From: Candidatus Peregrinibacteria bacterium
GTDB taxonomy: Bacteria > Patescibacteriota > Gracilibacteria > UBA1369 > UM-FILTER-53-11
Assembly: GCA_016186205.1 (NCBI GenBank)
Contig: JACPMA010000006.1
Coordinates: forward strand, 1 to 64,000
DNA: 64,000 bases
Reading direction: 5' to 3'
A program made the translations under genes and the position numbers. The notes beneath the pieces were generated by a model that saw only the letters and a list, made by a program, of their open reading frames with translations, did not search any database and had not been told where the DNA came from. This document shows, piece by piece, positions 48,509 to 57,529 of the stretch (positions within the stretch are counted from its first letter, which is position 1; every line of letters begins with the position of its first letter).

Positions 48509-49282
48509 AGAATGAGTAAAAATAATTCCTGAACCGAAGAGAAGGACCGCAGCGCTCCATAAAAAAAACATCCATAACGTAAGAAGCGAAAGCGGCTGCT
48601 TGATAAGTGTTTTTAAAAGCTGGGTTTGGCTCGGCGAAAAACCATCAGAAATGGTGGCAATAATATCAAGCTGGTCCAACGATACGAGAAAAAGCGTAAG
48701 CAGAAGGGCAAAACTGCCAATTGAAGCTCCAAGCCATTTGAGTATGCTCGACCATGGAGAAAAAACAATAAGCGCCTGCAAGCTCAAAATTATAAACGCA
48801 ACTCCTATAAAAATAAGCGAGCTGTAATTTTTTGCAATAAAGAAAGCGCGAAGCGTTTTTTGCACTTCAGGATCCTTGATTACGTTCAGCGGAATCTTTT
48901 GCGGAATTTGTTTTTGGATTTCGTCAGCAAAACGCGATTCGAATTTTATATCTTTTAAAGCTTCCTTGAGCGGCTTCATGTCAATTTCCGATGGAAGCTC
49001 TTTCGCCAAAAAAGGCCTGATGACGAGCAGGATGAGTTGAGTATATTTTTCGCGCGGAACAGCATTGCGAATGCGCTCTTGAAAAAGTTTTGCTTCCTCG
49101 GGCTTATGAGAAAATTGTCCAATAAACATGCTCGTAACAGGTTCATAGGTGGCTGGAATGATTTTTTGCGACAGGCGCGATTCGCTTAAAAAACTGCTCA
49201 TAAAACTCTGCAAAAGAGCCATCGGCATCATCAAAAAGGCGAAAACGAGAAGAAAGAATGAGGCAAAAAATTTCCGAATCAT
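48482..49282 (-). CDS. Membrane protein of unknown function
   Basis: 266 residues from ATG at 49282 (MIRKFFASFFLLVFAFLMMP). An N-terminal signal or anchor helix, an extracytoplasmic domain of about 120 residues (YEPVTSMFIGQFSHKPEEAK), then three membrane helices in the last 110 residues. No recognised family. The final residues are read from a GC-rich hairpin, so the C-terminus may have been extended by that repeat. Confidence 0.55.
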   Translation of the reverse strand: MIRKFFASFFLLVFAFLMMPMALLQSFMSSFLSESRLSQKIIPATYEPVTSMFIGQFSHKPEEAKLFQERIRNAVPREKYTQLILLVIRPFLAKELPSEIDMKPLKEALKDIKFESRFADEIQKQIPQKIPLNVIKDPEVQKTLRAFFIAKNYSSLIFIGVAFIILSLQALIVFSPWSSILKWLGASIGSFALLLTLFLVSLDQLDIIATISDGFSPSQTQLLKTLIKQPLSLLTLWMFFLWSAAVLLFGSGIIFTHSGGKLRFPH

Positions 49283-49290
49283 CAAAACTA

Positions 49291-50265
49291 TTATACCTGA
49301 ACTACCTTCCAAACGATTTCTTTTTTTAATCGGCCGTGCACACGGAATCCTGAAGCCTTTGGATGCCCGCCGCCGCCGAATTGGCCTGCAATGTCAGAAA
49401 GATTCACGTCATCGCGCTGCGTACGCATTGAGCCTTTCACTTGGCCTTCATCTTCAGCAAGCAGCATGACAAATTGCGTATCCGGAACCGTATTCATTAA
49501 ATCCACAATTCCGCCTGTATCAGAACTATGCGCGCCGATCATTTTAAAATCAGATTCCGTAACAACAGAAGTCAAAACGTTTTTATCGTTTTTCCGCAGA
49601 TTTTCGAGAATAAAACCCCAAAGTTTCAGTTGTGAAAAGCTAGCTTCGCGAAAAAGAGGTTTTGTAATATCGGTTACGGAAACGCCAGCTTTAGCAAGCT
49701 CGGCTGCAATTTCAAATGTCTCACGAGTAGTATTGGAATGAACAAATCCGCCAGTATCGTTGTAAATTCCTGCAAGCAAAGCCATTCCCAATTCTTTTGT
49801 AAGCGGCGTTCCGAGCCGTTTAATCAATTCCCATGCCACCATCGTCGCGGATGAAGATTTCGGATCTACAAGATTGATTGTCCCGAATCCCTCATTGCTA
49901 GCATGATGATCGATATTGATAATCGGCACTTTTTTCGATAAAAAATCCGGATATTTTTCATGGAATCCGGTCATGTGGTATGCGCCGGCATCGCTAATAA
50001 TAATTAGATCGTAATCATACATATTAAATTCGCGCACAAATTGCATGTTCTTTGGCAAAACGGCCGAAATGAACTGAAGGCGTTTAGAAACTTCATCAAT
50101 GCATGCCGGCGTAACGCTTTTCCCAAGATGCGAAATGACCAGCGCAAGAGCTACGGTTGCGCCAAGAGTATCGCCATCCGGTCTCCTATGAGATACAAGC
50201 AGAACTTTTTTTGCTGTCTGTATCAGGTTAATCGCTTCTGTAAAACTTTGTTCTTGGATTGCCAT
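49291..50265 (-). CDS. nrnA: DHH-family phosphoesterase, NrnA-like
   Basis: 324 residues. VLLVSHRRPDGDTLGATVAL (DHH motif I), IIISDAG (II), PIINIDHHASNEGFG (III, DHH) and the C-terminal DHHA1 signature GQFGGGGHPKASGFRV are all present. NrnA degrades 2-5-mer RNA and can dephosphorylate pAp. It lies 8 bases upstream of the membrane protein gene at 48482 on the same strand. Confidence 0.85.
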   Translation of the reverse strand: MAIQEQSFTEAINLIQTAKKVLLVSHRRPDGDTLGATVALALVISHLGKSVTPACIDEVSKRLQFISAVLPKNMQFVREFNMYDYDLIIISDAGAYHMTGFHEKYPDFLSKKVPIINIDHHASNEGFGTINLVDPKSSSATMVAWELIKRLGTPLTKELGMALLAGIYNDTGGFVHSNTTRETFEIAAELAKAGVSVTDITKPLFREASFSQLKLWGFILENLRKNDKNVLTSVVTESDFKMIGAHSSDTGGIVDLMNTVPDTQFVMLLAEDEGQVKGSMRTQRDDVNLSDIAGQFGGGGHPKASGFRVHGRLKKEIVWKVVQV

Positions 50266-50338
50266 AAGCCTGCAATTCTAGCAAAATTTATGGTTTTGTC
50301 AACAGAAAAGGACTATCTGATCTGATAGAATAAGAATT

Positions 50339-51262
50339 ATGGATAATCTATCTGTTATTTTCATCGGAACCGGGGAATTTGGCGTGCCGATCCTTGAAGC
50401 CATGACTAAAGCAAATATACGGATCCCTTTTGTAGTTACAGGTACAGATAAGCTTGCCGGAAGAGGTTTAAAACAGATCGCTTCGCCAATAAAACAGGTT
50501 GCATTGATGAATAAATTAATTGTTCACCAACCGGCCCGTATTGTTGAAGTGAAACAAAAACTTATTCAAGAAAAACCCGACTTTCTTTTGGTTGTTTCCT
50601 ATGGAGAAATCATAAAAAAAGATATTCTCGAGATTCCTCGCTTTGGATCAATAAATATCCATGCTTCCCTGCTCCCGAAATATCGCGGCGCATCTCCTAT
50701 TCAAGAAACAATTCTTGAAGGAGACCTAGAAACTGGCATTACCTGGATTCTCATGGATGAAAAAATGGATGAAGGCGATATTATTGCACAAAGAAACCTG
50801 CCAATTGATCCGATGGATACAAACGTAACTCTTTCAGAAAAACTTGCACAGCTTGCAGCGGAAGTTACCCCGCGCATCCTTATTGATTTTGCAAAGACCC
50901 ATTTGAGCATTCCTCAAGATAATATGAGTGCTTCTTTTTGCAGAAAAATATCGAAAGAAGACGGCCGGATTGATTTTAGCCATGAAACTGCAGAAGAAAT
51001 TGTGCGCAAAGTAAAAGCATATAATCCATGGCCGGGCGCTTTTTTTATACTGAACGGAAAGCGCATAAAAATTATTCAAGCCTCGGTTGATGAACAAAAA
51101 ATTGGTTCAGGAGAAATAACTATCGTAGATAGAAAGATTTTGGCTGTAGGAACGCAAAAAGGAACAATTTTAATTGCTAAACTACAGCCTGAATCAAAGC
51201 GTGAAATGACTGCAGAAGAATTCCTGCGCGGACAAAAAGAAATACCAAAAAGGGTTGGATAA
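50339..51262 (+). CDS. fmt: Methionyl-tRNA formyltransferase
   Basis: 307 residues. FIGTGEFGVPILEAM starts the formyltransferase fold. SINIHASLLPKYRGASPIQE carries the catalytic Asn and His with SLLPKYRG. GDIIAQRNLPI and the C-terminal OB-like domain (YNPWPGAFFILNGKRIKI) follow. It formylates initiator Met-tRNA. def is not in the window. The leader includes CTATC-TGATCT-GATAG, a perfect short inverted repeat at 50313-50328 just before the start. Confidence 0.95.
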   Translation: MDNLSVIFIGTGEFGVPILEAMTKANIRIPFVVTGTDKLAGRGLKQIASPIKQVALMNKLIVHQPARIVEVKQKLIQEKPDFLLVVSYGEIIKKDILEIPRFGSINIHASLLPKYRGASPIQETILEGDLETGITWILMDEKMDEGDIIAQRNLPIDPMDTNVTLSEKLAQLAAEVTPRILIDFAKTHLSIPQDNMSASFCRKISKEDGRIDFSHETAEEIVRKVKAYNPWPGAFFILNGKRIKIIQASVDEQKIGSGEITIVDRKILAVGTQKGTILIAKLQPESKREMTAEEFLRGQKEIPKRVG

Positions 51263-51267
51263 TAATT

Positions 51268-52641
51268 TTATTTTTTCTTCTTCGCCGGCTTTGGATAGAG
51301 CCCATTTGGCGCTTCCAATTTCAACAAATCATTGATTTTTGATTGCGCTCCGGAAAGCGCGGATTTGCTCGACTGTCCGTTGACGGCATTTTGTATCGCC
51401 TCTTTTAGAAATGCGGCGAACTTTTGATCCGAATATATTCGGAAACTTCCGGCATATCCAAGCTGTGACGCAAAAACTTCTGTAATCGGTTCTTTCTTTT
51501 GATCTTCAATCAGATCTCGGCGCGCTGTGGGCCGCTTTGTGCGCAAATGGTAGGTCTTTGCGCTGTTTTTAGAAGTAACGTATTGAACAAATTCCCACGC
51601 CGCTTTTTTATTCTTTGCATTTCTTGAAACTGCAAGTCCGTAATAATTCGCCAAAACCTTAAAATTCGATTCATCGGTGGACATTTGCGGCAAAGGAGCA
51701 ACCGCCACATCATCTTTTGAAATCACCGATGGATTGCGGCTTTTGACGTTTTTTAAATCCGTCTCAAGTCGCTGATAAAAATCCGAATAACCGACCATGA
51801 CTGCCACTTTACCGGAAAGAAACGCCTCAACTTCTTTTAGCTCACGATCCACAGGCGTTAATTCCCCGTCCCAGCTGTAATTTTTGTTCTGCGAAACTGC
51901 GAAGCTTACAAAATAATCAAAGACATCCTGTCCCTTGTTCGCAAACTGCGTCTGCTTAAAATCGGCATCATAAAAATCTACGCCGGCTTGGAGGAAAAAA
52001 TTATAAAGAATATCTGTTGCAAGAGCAATATTGTCCGCACGGCCAAGCGATATCAAGCCTTTTTCGAGCTTTCCGCCTTCGGGCTGCTGTCGAAATTTAT
52101 CCGCGTCTTGCTTGAGAATCTCCCATGTATTCGCAGGCTTGCCTCTCTCTGGAAGCTTTCGTTCAAATTCCTCTTTGTTGTAATATAGCGCTAGCGTATC
52201 GGCATAAAGCGGCAAGGCATAAATTTTCTTCACGCCGTCATTCGGATCCGGCTGAATAAAATCCTCTGCCGCGACATTAACGAACGTTTCCGAAAATGTT
52301 TTTGCGGTTAATGTTTCGGATGCAAGCGGAACAAGTTTTTTCGTATGCCGCGGAAGCCACGTGTTATGGACAAAAAAGACGTCCGGGCCTTCGCCTTCGG
52401 CAATTTCATTCACAAGGAGATTTTCAAACTCCGTTGGATCATTGAACTTTTTATAGCGGATTTGAACGTTAGAATGACTCTGTTTATATTGAGCGATCAT
52501 CTGATCAAAAACATCGCTGTCATCAAGGCCATAAAACAAAAGATTCGCCGCTCCAGATCCAGTGCTCTTTTTAAAGCAACCGGATAGAATAAACAACATT
52601 AATACTGCGGCAGCAACAATGAATAATTTCTTATATCTCAT
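51268..52641 (-). CDS. Extracellular solute-binding lipoprotein (family 1, sugar-type)
   Basis: 457 residues. MRYKKLFIVAAAVLMLFILSGCFKKS is a lipoprotein signal with lipobox LSGC. LLFYGLDDSDVFDQMIAQYK, GEGPDVFFVHNTWLP, IYALPLYADTLALYYNKEEF and YYGLAVSRNAKNKKAAWEFVQ are typical of the family 1 binding proteins of ABC sugar importers. No permease or ATPase gene is near, so its partner is elsewhere or it acts alone. The end is basic and low complexity (KPAKKKK). Confidence 0.85.
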   Translation of the reverse strand: MRYKKLFIVAAAVLMLFILSGCFKKSTGSGAANLLFYGLDDSDVFDQMIAQYKQSHSNVQIRYKKFNDPTEFENLLVNEIAEGEGPDVFFVHNTWLPRHTKKLVPLASETLTAKTFSETFVNVAAEDFIQPDPNDGVKKIYALPLYADTLALYYNKEEFERKLPERGKPANTWEILKQDADKFRQQPEGGKLEKGLISLGRADNIALATDILYNFFLQAGVDFYDADFKQTQFANKGQDVFDYFVSFAVSQNKNYSWDGELTPVDRELKEVEAFLSGKVAVMVGYSDFYQRLETDLKNVKSRNPSVISKDDVAVAPLPQMSTDESNFKVLANYYGLAVSRNAKNKKAAWEFVQYVTSKNSAKTYHLRTKRPTARRDLIEDQKKEPITEVFASQLGYAGSFRIYSDQKFAAFLKEAIQNAVNGQSSKSALSGAQSKINDLLKLEAPNGLYPKPAKKKK

Positions 52642-52665
52642 TAGTCATTAGTAATTAGCAATTCG

Positions 52666-53577
52666 TCATTTTTTATTATACCCTTGTTTGAGCCCCTCAA
52701 GAAAATATTTTTTTGAGAGAGCGTAAAAATAGAGATTTCGATTTAAACGCTTGAAAAATCCTAGACTTATTGGATTGCTAAGCATTTTGAAAATCAACTG
52801 CTTCTTTTGCGACGGCATTCGCTGCAATTCGGGGTATTTCTCTTGAATACCATGGCAACTTCGGCCTATAGAACGCATGCGATTTATAAACTGCAATTCA
52901 TTCATCATGTGATCGTGATAGGCCAAAGCTGCCGGCTCGTAATATAAAACGAGACCGGCTTCTTTGGTTAAACGATACCCAAGTTCAATATCTTCCCAGC
53001 CGTATCCGGAAAACCATGGATCGAATTTAAATTTTGCGAGGAGACTGCGCTTTAAGGAGATATTGGATGTGTAGAAGAAACGGTAATCCGCAACATGCTT
53101 GCCTCGTAAAAGATCAAAAGCAAATTGATGTCCACCGAAACGGCCGAGAATCGCGCCGCCTTGTTCCATGAATCGCATAAGAGGAGTCACGGCCAGTTTC
53201 GGATGCCATGTGATAAATCCTAAAACAGCAGCATTTCCCTCCGGATGGCGGCGATGCATACGATCATGCTCTTTCAAAAGTTGAGGCGCAGCGATCATGT
53301 CGTCTCCGAGCAATAGAATAATCTCGCCAAGCGCCTCAACAATTCCGCGATTGCGCGCCACTCCCTGGCCGCAATTTTTATGATGGAAAAATTTGAGCGG
53401 AACAGGCGACTTTTTTTGAAACTTTTTCAGCGTTTCCTGTGTTGCATCCTGGCTCCCGTCATCAACCACAACAATCTCGTACTGCGATTTATCAAAATCT
53501 TGGGTAAATAGAGCCTGTAGGCACTGCGAAAGAATTTCGCTCCGATTGTATGTGGGAATAACGACGGAAAAACGCAT
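52666..53577 (-). CDS. GT2-family glycosyltransferase
   Basis: 303 residues from ATG at 53577 (MRFSVVIPTYNRSEIL). The GT-A fold shows VVIPTYNR, EIVVVDDGSQDAT, NCGQGVARNRGIVEA and LLLGDDMIA where a DxD is usual. FSGYGWEDIELGYRL is the ED-type catalytic region. It transfers a sugar from a nucleotide donor, probably in surface polysaccharide or glycoprotein synthesis; specificity unknown. A palindromic element fills the space between its start and ssb. Confidence 0.85.
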   Translation of the reverse strand: MRFSVVIPTYNRSEILSQCLQALFTQDFDKSQYEIVVVDDGSQDATQETLKKFQKKSPVPLKFFHHKNCGQGVARNRGIVEALGEIILLLGDDMIAAPQLLKEHDRMHRRHPEGNAAVLGFITWHPKLAVTPLMRFMEQGGAILGRFGGHQFAFDLLRGKHVADYRFFYTSNISLKRSLLAKFKFDPWFSGYGWEDIELGYRLTKEAGLVLYYEPAALAYHDHMMNELQFINRMRSIGRSCHGIQEKYPELQRMPSQKKQLIFKMLSNPISLGFFKRLNRNLYFYALSKKYFLEGLKQGYNKK

Positions 53578-53595
53578 ATCGCCCTTAGTATACAT

Positions 53596-53789
53596 GCTTT
53601 TGGCTGCCGGATTGCCTTCGTCGAAACGGCTCGGCTTCGAAATACAATATTCCCAACAGCATCTTCCTCAAGCGCTGACAAGCAGCGCTTTGCCTCGCCT
53701 CTCGCTCGGCCGGTTGGCCCAACCGCTACTAACACTTTCTGCAACCGGCCTCGCGAAGTTCTCCTTAGGCAACCACGGCAGCCAAAAGC
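53596..53789. repeat. Intergenic palindromic element (~194 bp)
   Basis: Left arm 53596-53617 (GCTTTTGGCTGCCGGATTGC...) pairs with right arm 53767-53789 over 22 bases with small mismatches. A 23-base stretch at 36138-36160 matches the right arm complement at all but one base. Inside are several smaller inverted repeats rich in GCCTCG and GGCCGG. Confidence 0.7.
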
Positions 53790-53797
53790 TTTATCAT

Positions 53798-54187
53798 TTA
53801 TGCTGCTACCGGCTCAACCGAAAAAGCGGCTTGCGTTGTCTCTTCTTCGGTTTTTTTCGGCTTTGAGAGGAAATTAAAATCCTGCATTACGACTTCCGTG
53901 ATGTAGCGTTTTGTGCCATCAGCCGCGACATACGACCGGTTCGAAAGACGTCCTGAAAGGAGCACCGGCAAGCCTTTTTTCAAATACTTGCCGACAATGT
54001 CGCCGAGTTTACCGAAAGCCACCACCCTGTGGAAATCCGTGTGAGAAATAACCTCGCCGTCTTTGTTTTTCCAGTCGCGGTTAGTGGCGACGGAAAACAC
54101 CGTGACGGTTTGGCCCTTCTGGGAAGCCTTCACTTCCGGATCCGAAGTGAGCCTTCCATGGAGCATGACCTGGTTGACGTTACGCAT
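53798..54187 (-). CDS. ssb: Single-stranded DNA-binding protein
   Basis: 129 residues from ATG at 54187 (MRNVNQVMLHGRLTSDPEVK). The OB fold is clear: TVFSVATNRDWKNKDGEV, HTDFHRVVAFGKLGDIVGKYLKKGLPVLLSGRL, and VMQDFNFL. The C-terminal tail is short and lacks the acidic DDDIPF end. An upstream in-frame extension to 54298 crosses a terminator hairpin and is not used. Confidence 0.9.
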   Translation of the reverse strand: MRNVNQVMLHGRLTSDPEVKASQKGQTVTVFSVATNRDWKNKDGEVISHTDFHRVVAFGKLGDIVGKYLKKGLPVLLSGRLSNRSYVAADGTKRYITEVVMQDFNFLSKPKKTEEETTQAAFSVEPVAA

Positions 54188-54258
54188 AGAAAAGGGGTTA
54201 AAAAATAGTACCCCATTCTCTAGCACAGTCACATGAAATCTTTCTAAACTTTTTATGA

Positions 54259-54288
54259 CACAAAAATCCACCTCGGCGGATTTTTGTG
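54259..54288 (-). terminator. Terminator hairpin between ACT-repeat gene and ssb
   Basis: CACAAAAATCC and GGATTTTTGTG form a perfect 11-bp stem with an 8-base loop, 39 bases downstream of the ACT-repeat gene stop (minus strand). T-rich on both sides, possibly bidirectional. Confidence 0.6.
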
Positions 54289-54326
54289 CTTTTATCAAAC
54301 AAAATTTACACCTTCGAATTTTGAAT

Positions 54327-54719
54327 TTATTTTAAAGCCTCCATCGCCCTCTTCACATCATTCACCGAAAGATAAAGAGCTGTTTCACCGCCGTTTCCGC
54401 TCGCATAAGCATAATTCACATTTACCTTCTTTTTTGCGAGCACTTGAGAAACTTTTTGAAGCTGGCCAGGTTCATTCGGAAGCGTAACTTCCAAAACCTT
54501 ATTCACCATGAGCGCTTTTGGACCAAAACTATGGAGCGCCCGCCTCGCGCGGTCAAGGCTGTTCACAATGATGCGGAACACGCCCCAATCGGTTGATTCA
54601 TCAACAGAAAGGCCGAGAATATTTACTTTCTTCTTCGAAAGTTTTTCCGAAATTTCACCCATGACGCCGGGCTGATTTTTAAGAAAGAGCGAAATTTGCG
54701 GTACGAGACGAAACTTCAT
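54327..54719 (-). CDS. Stand-alone double ACT-domain protein
   Basis: 130 residues forming two ACT repeats: QISLFLKNQPGVMGEISEKL with VNILGLSVDEST, then KVLEVTLPNEPGQLQKVSQV with VNVNYAYASG. ACT domains bind amino acids as regulators. No catalytic domain is attached, and no amino acid pathway gene is next to it. Such stand-alone proteins are known in several bacteria with unclear roles. Confidence 0.8.
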   Translation of the reverse strand: MKFRLVPQISLFLKNQPGVMGEISEKLSKKKVNILGLSVDESTDWGVFRIIVNSLDRARRALHSFGPKALMVNKVLEVTLPNEPGQLQKVSQVLAKKKVNVNYAYASGNGGETALYLSVNDVKRAMEALK

Positions 54720-54758
54720 ATAAAAAAGTTAAGGAATAAAATTCGCGCTCATTATACC

Positions 54759-55697
54759 TTAATATCCATATGTAATCACCTCCGGATAGGTGGAGGCAAA
54801 CCATTTTCCCCATGTGCCGTCCTTTTTCATGCCATCTTTAATCTCCGCTACGCGCTTAAAATATTCTTCTTTGGAATACGGCACATTCAAAATGGAATAT
54901 TCCACATGATTCAAGCTCGCGCACCCGAAACAATCGTGGCTGTTATACACGAGTTCGCAATAGGTTAAATTATTTGAATACCAGCACCCGCTGCAAAACA
55001 TGCAATTATTCAGATTGCCGCCGCTCATAATTTCAAAACACTCCTCTGCCCAACCTAAATGCGTCACATCGTAGAGATTTTTTGCATCATCGCCGTTATA
55101 CGTGTAATAGCAATCATGGAGTCCGAAAGAATCAAACACCCAAAAACAGTCTTTGCAGTTTCGAATATTATCCCCGTAGCTTCCTTCATTATTTTCGCCG
55201 TACATGGCATTGCGAGGAACACTTGCGAGAAGCGGTTCAAGTCGAGGATAAATTTCAGCCGGAGACAGCTTATTTAATGCCGCAACTTCGCTCAAATACT
55301 CCTCCTTTTTATATTGCTGATTGAAAATGCAAAAAGATTTTTGCCGCAATCCAACGCAGCCGAAACAATTTTGAATATTCACGCAATCATAACAAAAATT
55401 TGAGTCGGTTGCCTGGCGGCAGAGCACGGAATAATTGCAGTTATAGCAATTCACACCATCCACGCACTCATAACAGAGTTCGGATTTTTGCATTTGCGCG
55501 CAGTCCACGCAGTCTCGGCAATAAAAAACTCGATGATTATAAATACAATCTTCCGCCGTGTAGCTCGCAAAAGTCATATAGCAGTTTTTGCTTTTTTCCG
55601 TGTACTGGCAAAAAGGGCTGTTTTCATTCTGAACGCATTGGAGGCCTATGTGCGGCTTTTTGAGGCGGAGACGTTCGAATTCTTCGAGAAAATTCAT
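54759..55697 (-). CDS. Cys-rich CxxC-ladder protein (CPR family, copy 2)
   Basis: 312 residues from ATG at 55697 (MNFLEEFERLRLKKPHIG). Same plan as the protein at 6091: a Cys-dense block (YCRDCVDCAQMQKSELCYEC, then NCYNCNYSVLCRQ), NCFGCVGLRQKSFCIFNQQY, a helical spacer, then a second block ending HDCFGCASLNHVEYSILNVP. The Cys spacing is less regular than in copy 1. Similar length and shared CFGC-x-x-L/R motifs make these paralogs. Its start is 31 bases from the divergent ribE start. Function unknown. Confidence 0.6.
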   Translation of the reverse strand: MNFLEEFERLRLKKPHIGLQCVQNENSPFCQYTEKSKNCYMTFASYTAEDCIYNHRVFYCRDCVDCAQMQKSELCYECVDGVNCYNCNYSVLCRQATDSNFCYDCVNIQNCFGCVGLRQKSFCIFNQQYKKEEYLSEVAALNKLSPAEIYPRLEPLLASVPRNAMYGENNEGSYGDNIRNCKDCFWVFDSFGLHDCYYTYNGDDAKNLYDVTHLGWAEECFEIMSGGNLNNCMFCSGCWYSNNLTYCELVYNSHDCFGCASLNHVEYSILNVPYSKEEYFKRVAEIKDGMKKDGTWGKWFASTYPEVITYGY

Positions 55698-55728
55698 AAT
55701 GGGGCTGCGTGATATAATCTTTAGCGCT

Positions 55729-56307
55729 ATGTTTACCGGTATTGTACGCGAAATCGGCCGGCTCGCCAAAAAGACTCCTGGAGGAAAAGCCGGGATGCAT
55801 CTCTCTATTTTGAGCAAAAAAATGCGGCCGCAAATTGGGGCGAGTATTGCGGTGAATGGCGTCTGCTTAACAATAACCAAAAAAACGCCGGGCGGATTTA
55901 TGGTTGATGTGGTGAGCGAAACGCTTGCACGAACAAATCTTGGAAAGCTTAAAACAAACGCTGCGCTGAATTTAGAACCAAGTATGAAAATTGATGACGC
56001 ACTGGACGGTCATTTTGTACTCGGACATGTAGATACAACATGCAATGTAATTTCAAATGGAAAATATCTCACGATAGAATTGCCGAAAAAACTTGCGCAA
56101 TTTATTGCGGAAAAAGGATCCGTAGCTTTGAACGGCGTCAGCCTTACAGTGGCGGCTGTAGCGAAAAATTCTTTTACCGTAGCCCTTATTCCTTTTACCA
56201 AAAAACATACCAATTTGGGGGGGTTAAAAAATGGTGATTCTATTAATGTAGAAATTGATATACTTGCCCGCTATGCACATCGCTATAATCGTCTCGCAGT
56301 TCAATAA
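55729..56307 (+). CDS. ribE: Riboflavin synthase, alpha subunit
   Basis: 192 residues from ATG at 55729 (MFTGIVREIGRL, the typical start). Two lumazine-binding repeats are present (IGASIAVNGVCLTI, VVSETLARTNLG; then KGSVALNGVSLTV, VALIPFTKKHTNLG), with DGHFVLGHVDTT between. It dismutates two 6,7-dimethyl-8-ribityllumazine molecules to riboflavin. ribH overlaps its end by 35 bases. The earlier pathway genes ribA, ribB and ribD are not in the window. Confidence 0.95.
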   Translation: MFTGIVREIGRLAKKTPGGKAGMHLSILSKKMRPQIGASIAVNGVCLTITKKTPGGFMVDVVSETLARTNLGKLKTNAALNLEPSMKIDDALDGHFVLGHVDTTCNVISNGKYLTIELPKKLAQFIAEKGSVALNGVSLTVAAVAKNSFTVALIPFTKKHTNLGGLKNGDSINVEIDILARYAHRYNRLAVQ

Positions 56308-56689
56308 AAAGATTTCCGATAGGCTCTTGGCAGGCGCTAAAAAAGCCCTTAAAGAAGCCCAAATCGCGGAAAAGCACTTTCGCATAATTGAAGTTCCGGG
56401 CGCTTTTGAAATTTCTTTCGCGGCTTCCAAACTCGCGAAAAGTAAAAAATGGAACGGCATCATCGCGCTCGGATGCGTGCTCAAAGGTGAAACCGATCAT
56501 TACCGCGCCGTGTGCGACGGCGTCGTCTATGGCATTCAAAAAGTTTCCATAGAAAACCGCATACCGATTATGTTCGGCGTGCTGATGTGCCAGACTGAAA
56601 AACAGGCGCTCAAGCGTTCCGGCACGAATTCACAGAATAAAGGATACGAGTGCGTGAATGGATTGATGAAATTATTTTATAATTTTTAA
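56273..56689 (+). CDS. ribH: 6,7-dimethyl-8-ribityllumazine synthase
   Basis: 138 residues from ATG at 56273 (MHIAIIVSQFNKKIS). VPGAFEISFAASKL, ALGCVLKGETDHYRAVCDGV with the catalytic His, and FGVLMCQTEKQAL are family motifs. The start lies inside ribE, so the two are translationally coupled. It supplies the substrate of RibE. Confidence 0.95.
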   Translation: MHIAIIVSQFNKKISDRLLAGAKKALKEAQIAEKHFRIIEVPGAFEISFAASKLAKSKKWNGIIALGCVLKGETDHYRAVCDGVVYGIQKVSIENRIPIMFGVLMCQTEKQALKRSGTNSQNKGYECVNGLMKLFYNF

Positions 56690-57529
56690 CTTTTTCGCTT
56701 TCCACTTCAGCTTTATATATTGCTCGTTATTGGAATAATCTGTCTCGTTGGCTGATCCTTTGCCTCCAATAGCAAAATGACACTCCAGAGCAATTTTTTT
56801 CTTCTGCGCTTTCTTCACCAATTTCATTTCATCAGCAGTCAATGGATAGATAAACGTATGTTTTTTGCTGCCAAAAGGTTGTGATAAAACCTGATAGCCC
56901 ATATTAAAGATAATCACATCGGTAGCCCCTTTTGGAAATGCCGAACAATGAGAGCTTATTTCAACCGATTGTTGGGTTTTAAAAGTGCTTTTTAAAAGGA
57001 CTGAAAATTTATATCCATTTTTAGTGATGATGGGATTTTTGACTCCAGCGAAATTAACATCGCCAGTTTCTGGAACATCAATGGAAGATCCTGTTGTTTG
57101 CCCTGGAATCGATGCCCCTGATTTTGTGGCAGTATCGCGCCCCAATGAAAAATAACCAAACTGTGATTTTTTATTTTCCACGCCGCCAGAATCCACCGCC
57201 CAAGCACTCCATGCATAATAACCGTCATTAAACATAGAAGTGTCTATAACAGGTGAATCAAAACCGCCAGCTTTATAAAGATATTTCCATGACACATTAT
57301 CCGGAGCCAATTGATACAATTCCATACTATAGGAAGCCGCATTTGGAATTGCAGTGAATTTAAATGCAAAATCCTGCGGTCCGGCAGGCATTGCAATATC
57401 TATCGGGTATTCTAAAACGGGGGCGTCGAGAGCCGCTGCGGCGGAAATTTGCCGATGAACAATAATCCCCAATCCCAACACTAAAAGTAAAAGGAGGAAA
57501 AATTTGTGGAAGTAGCGGGCTTTTGGCAT
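56672..57529 (-). CDS. Secreted protein with an Ig/FN3-like domain
   Basis: 285 residues. A signal peptide (residues about 8-30, FFLLLLLVLGLGIIVHR) is followed by a beta-rich domain with APVLEYPIDIAMPAGPQDFAF and YYAWSAWAVDSGGVEN, the pattern of FN3-like repeats that describe a subject and its strand E tryptophan. A second beta domain with CSAFPKGATDVIIFNMGYQV and LECHFAIGGKG follows and holds two cysteines. The end is basic. Unknown surface protein. Overlaps the ribH end by 18 bases convergently. Confidence 0.5.
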   Translation of the reverse strand: MPKARYFHKFFLLLLLVLGLGIIVHRQISAAAALDAPVLEYPIDIAMPAGPQDFAFKFTAIPNAASYSMELYQLAPDNVSWKYLYKAGGFDSPVIDTSMFNDGYYAWSAWAVDSGGVENKKSQFGYFSLGRDTATKSGASIPGQTTGSSIDVPETGDVNFAGVKNPIITKNGYKFSVLLKSTFKTQQSVEISSHCSAFPKGATDVIIFNMGYQVLSQPFGSKKHTFIYPLTADEMKLVKKAQKKKIALECHFAIGGKGSANETDYSNNEQYIKLKWKAKKLKIIK

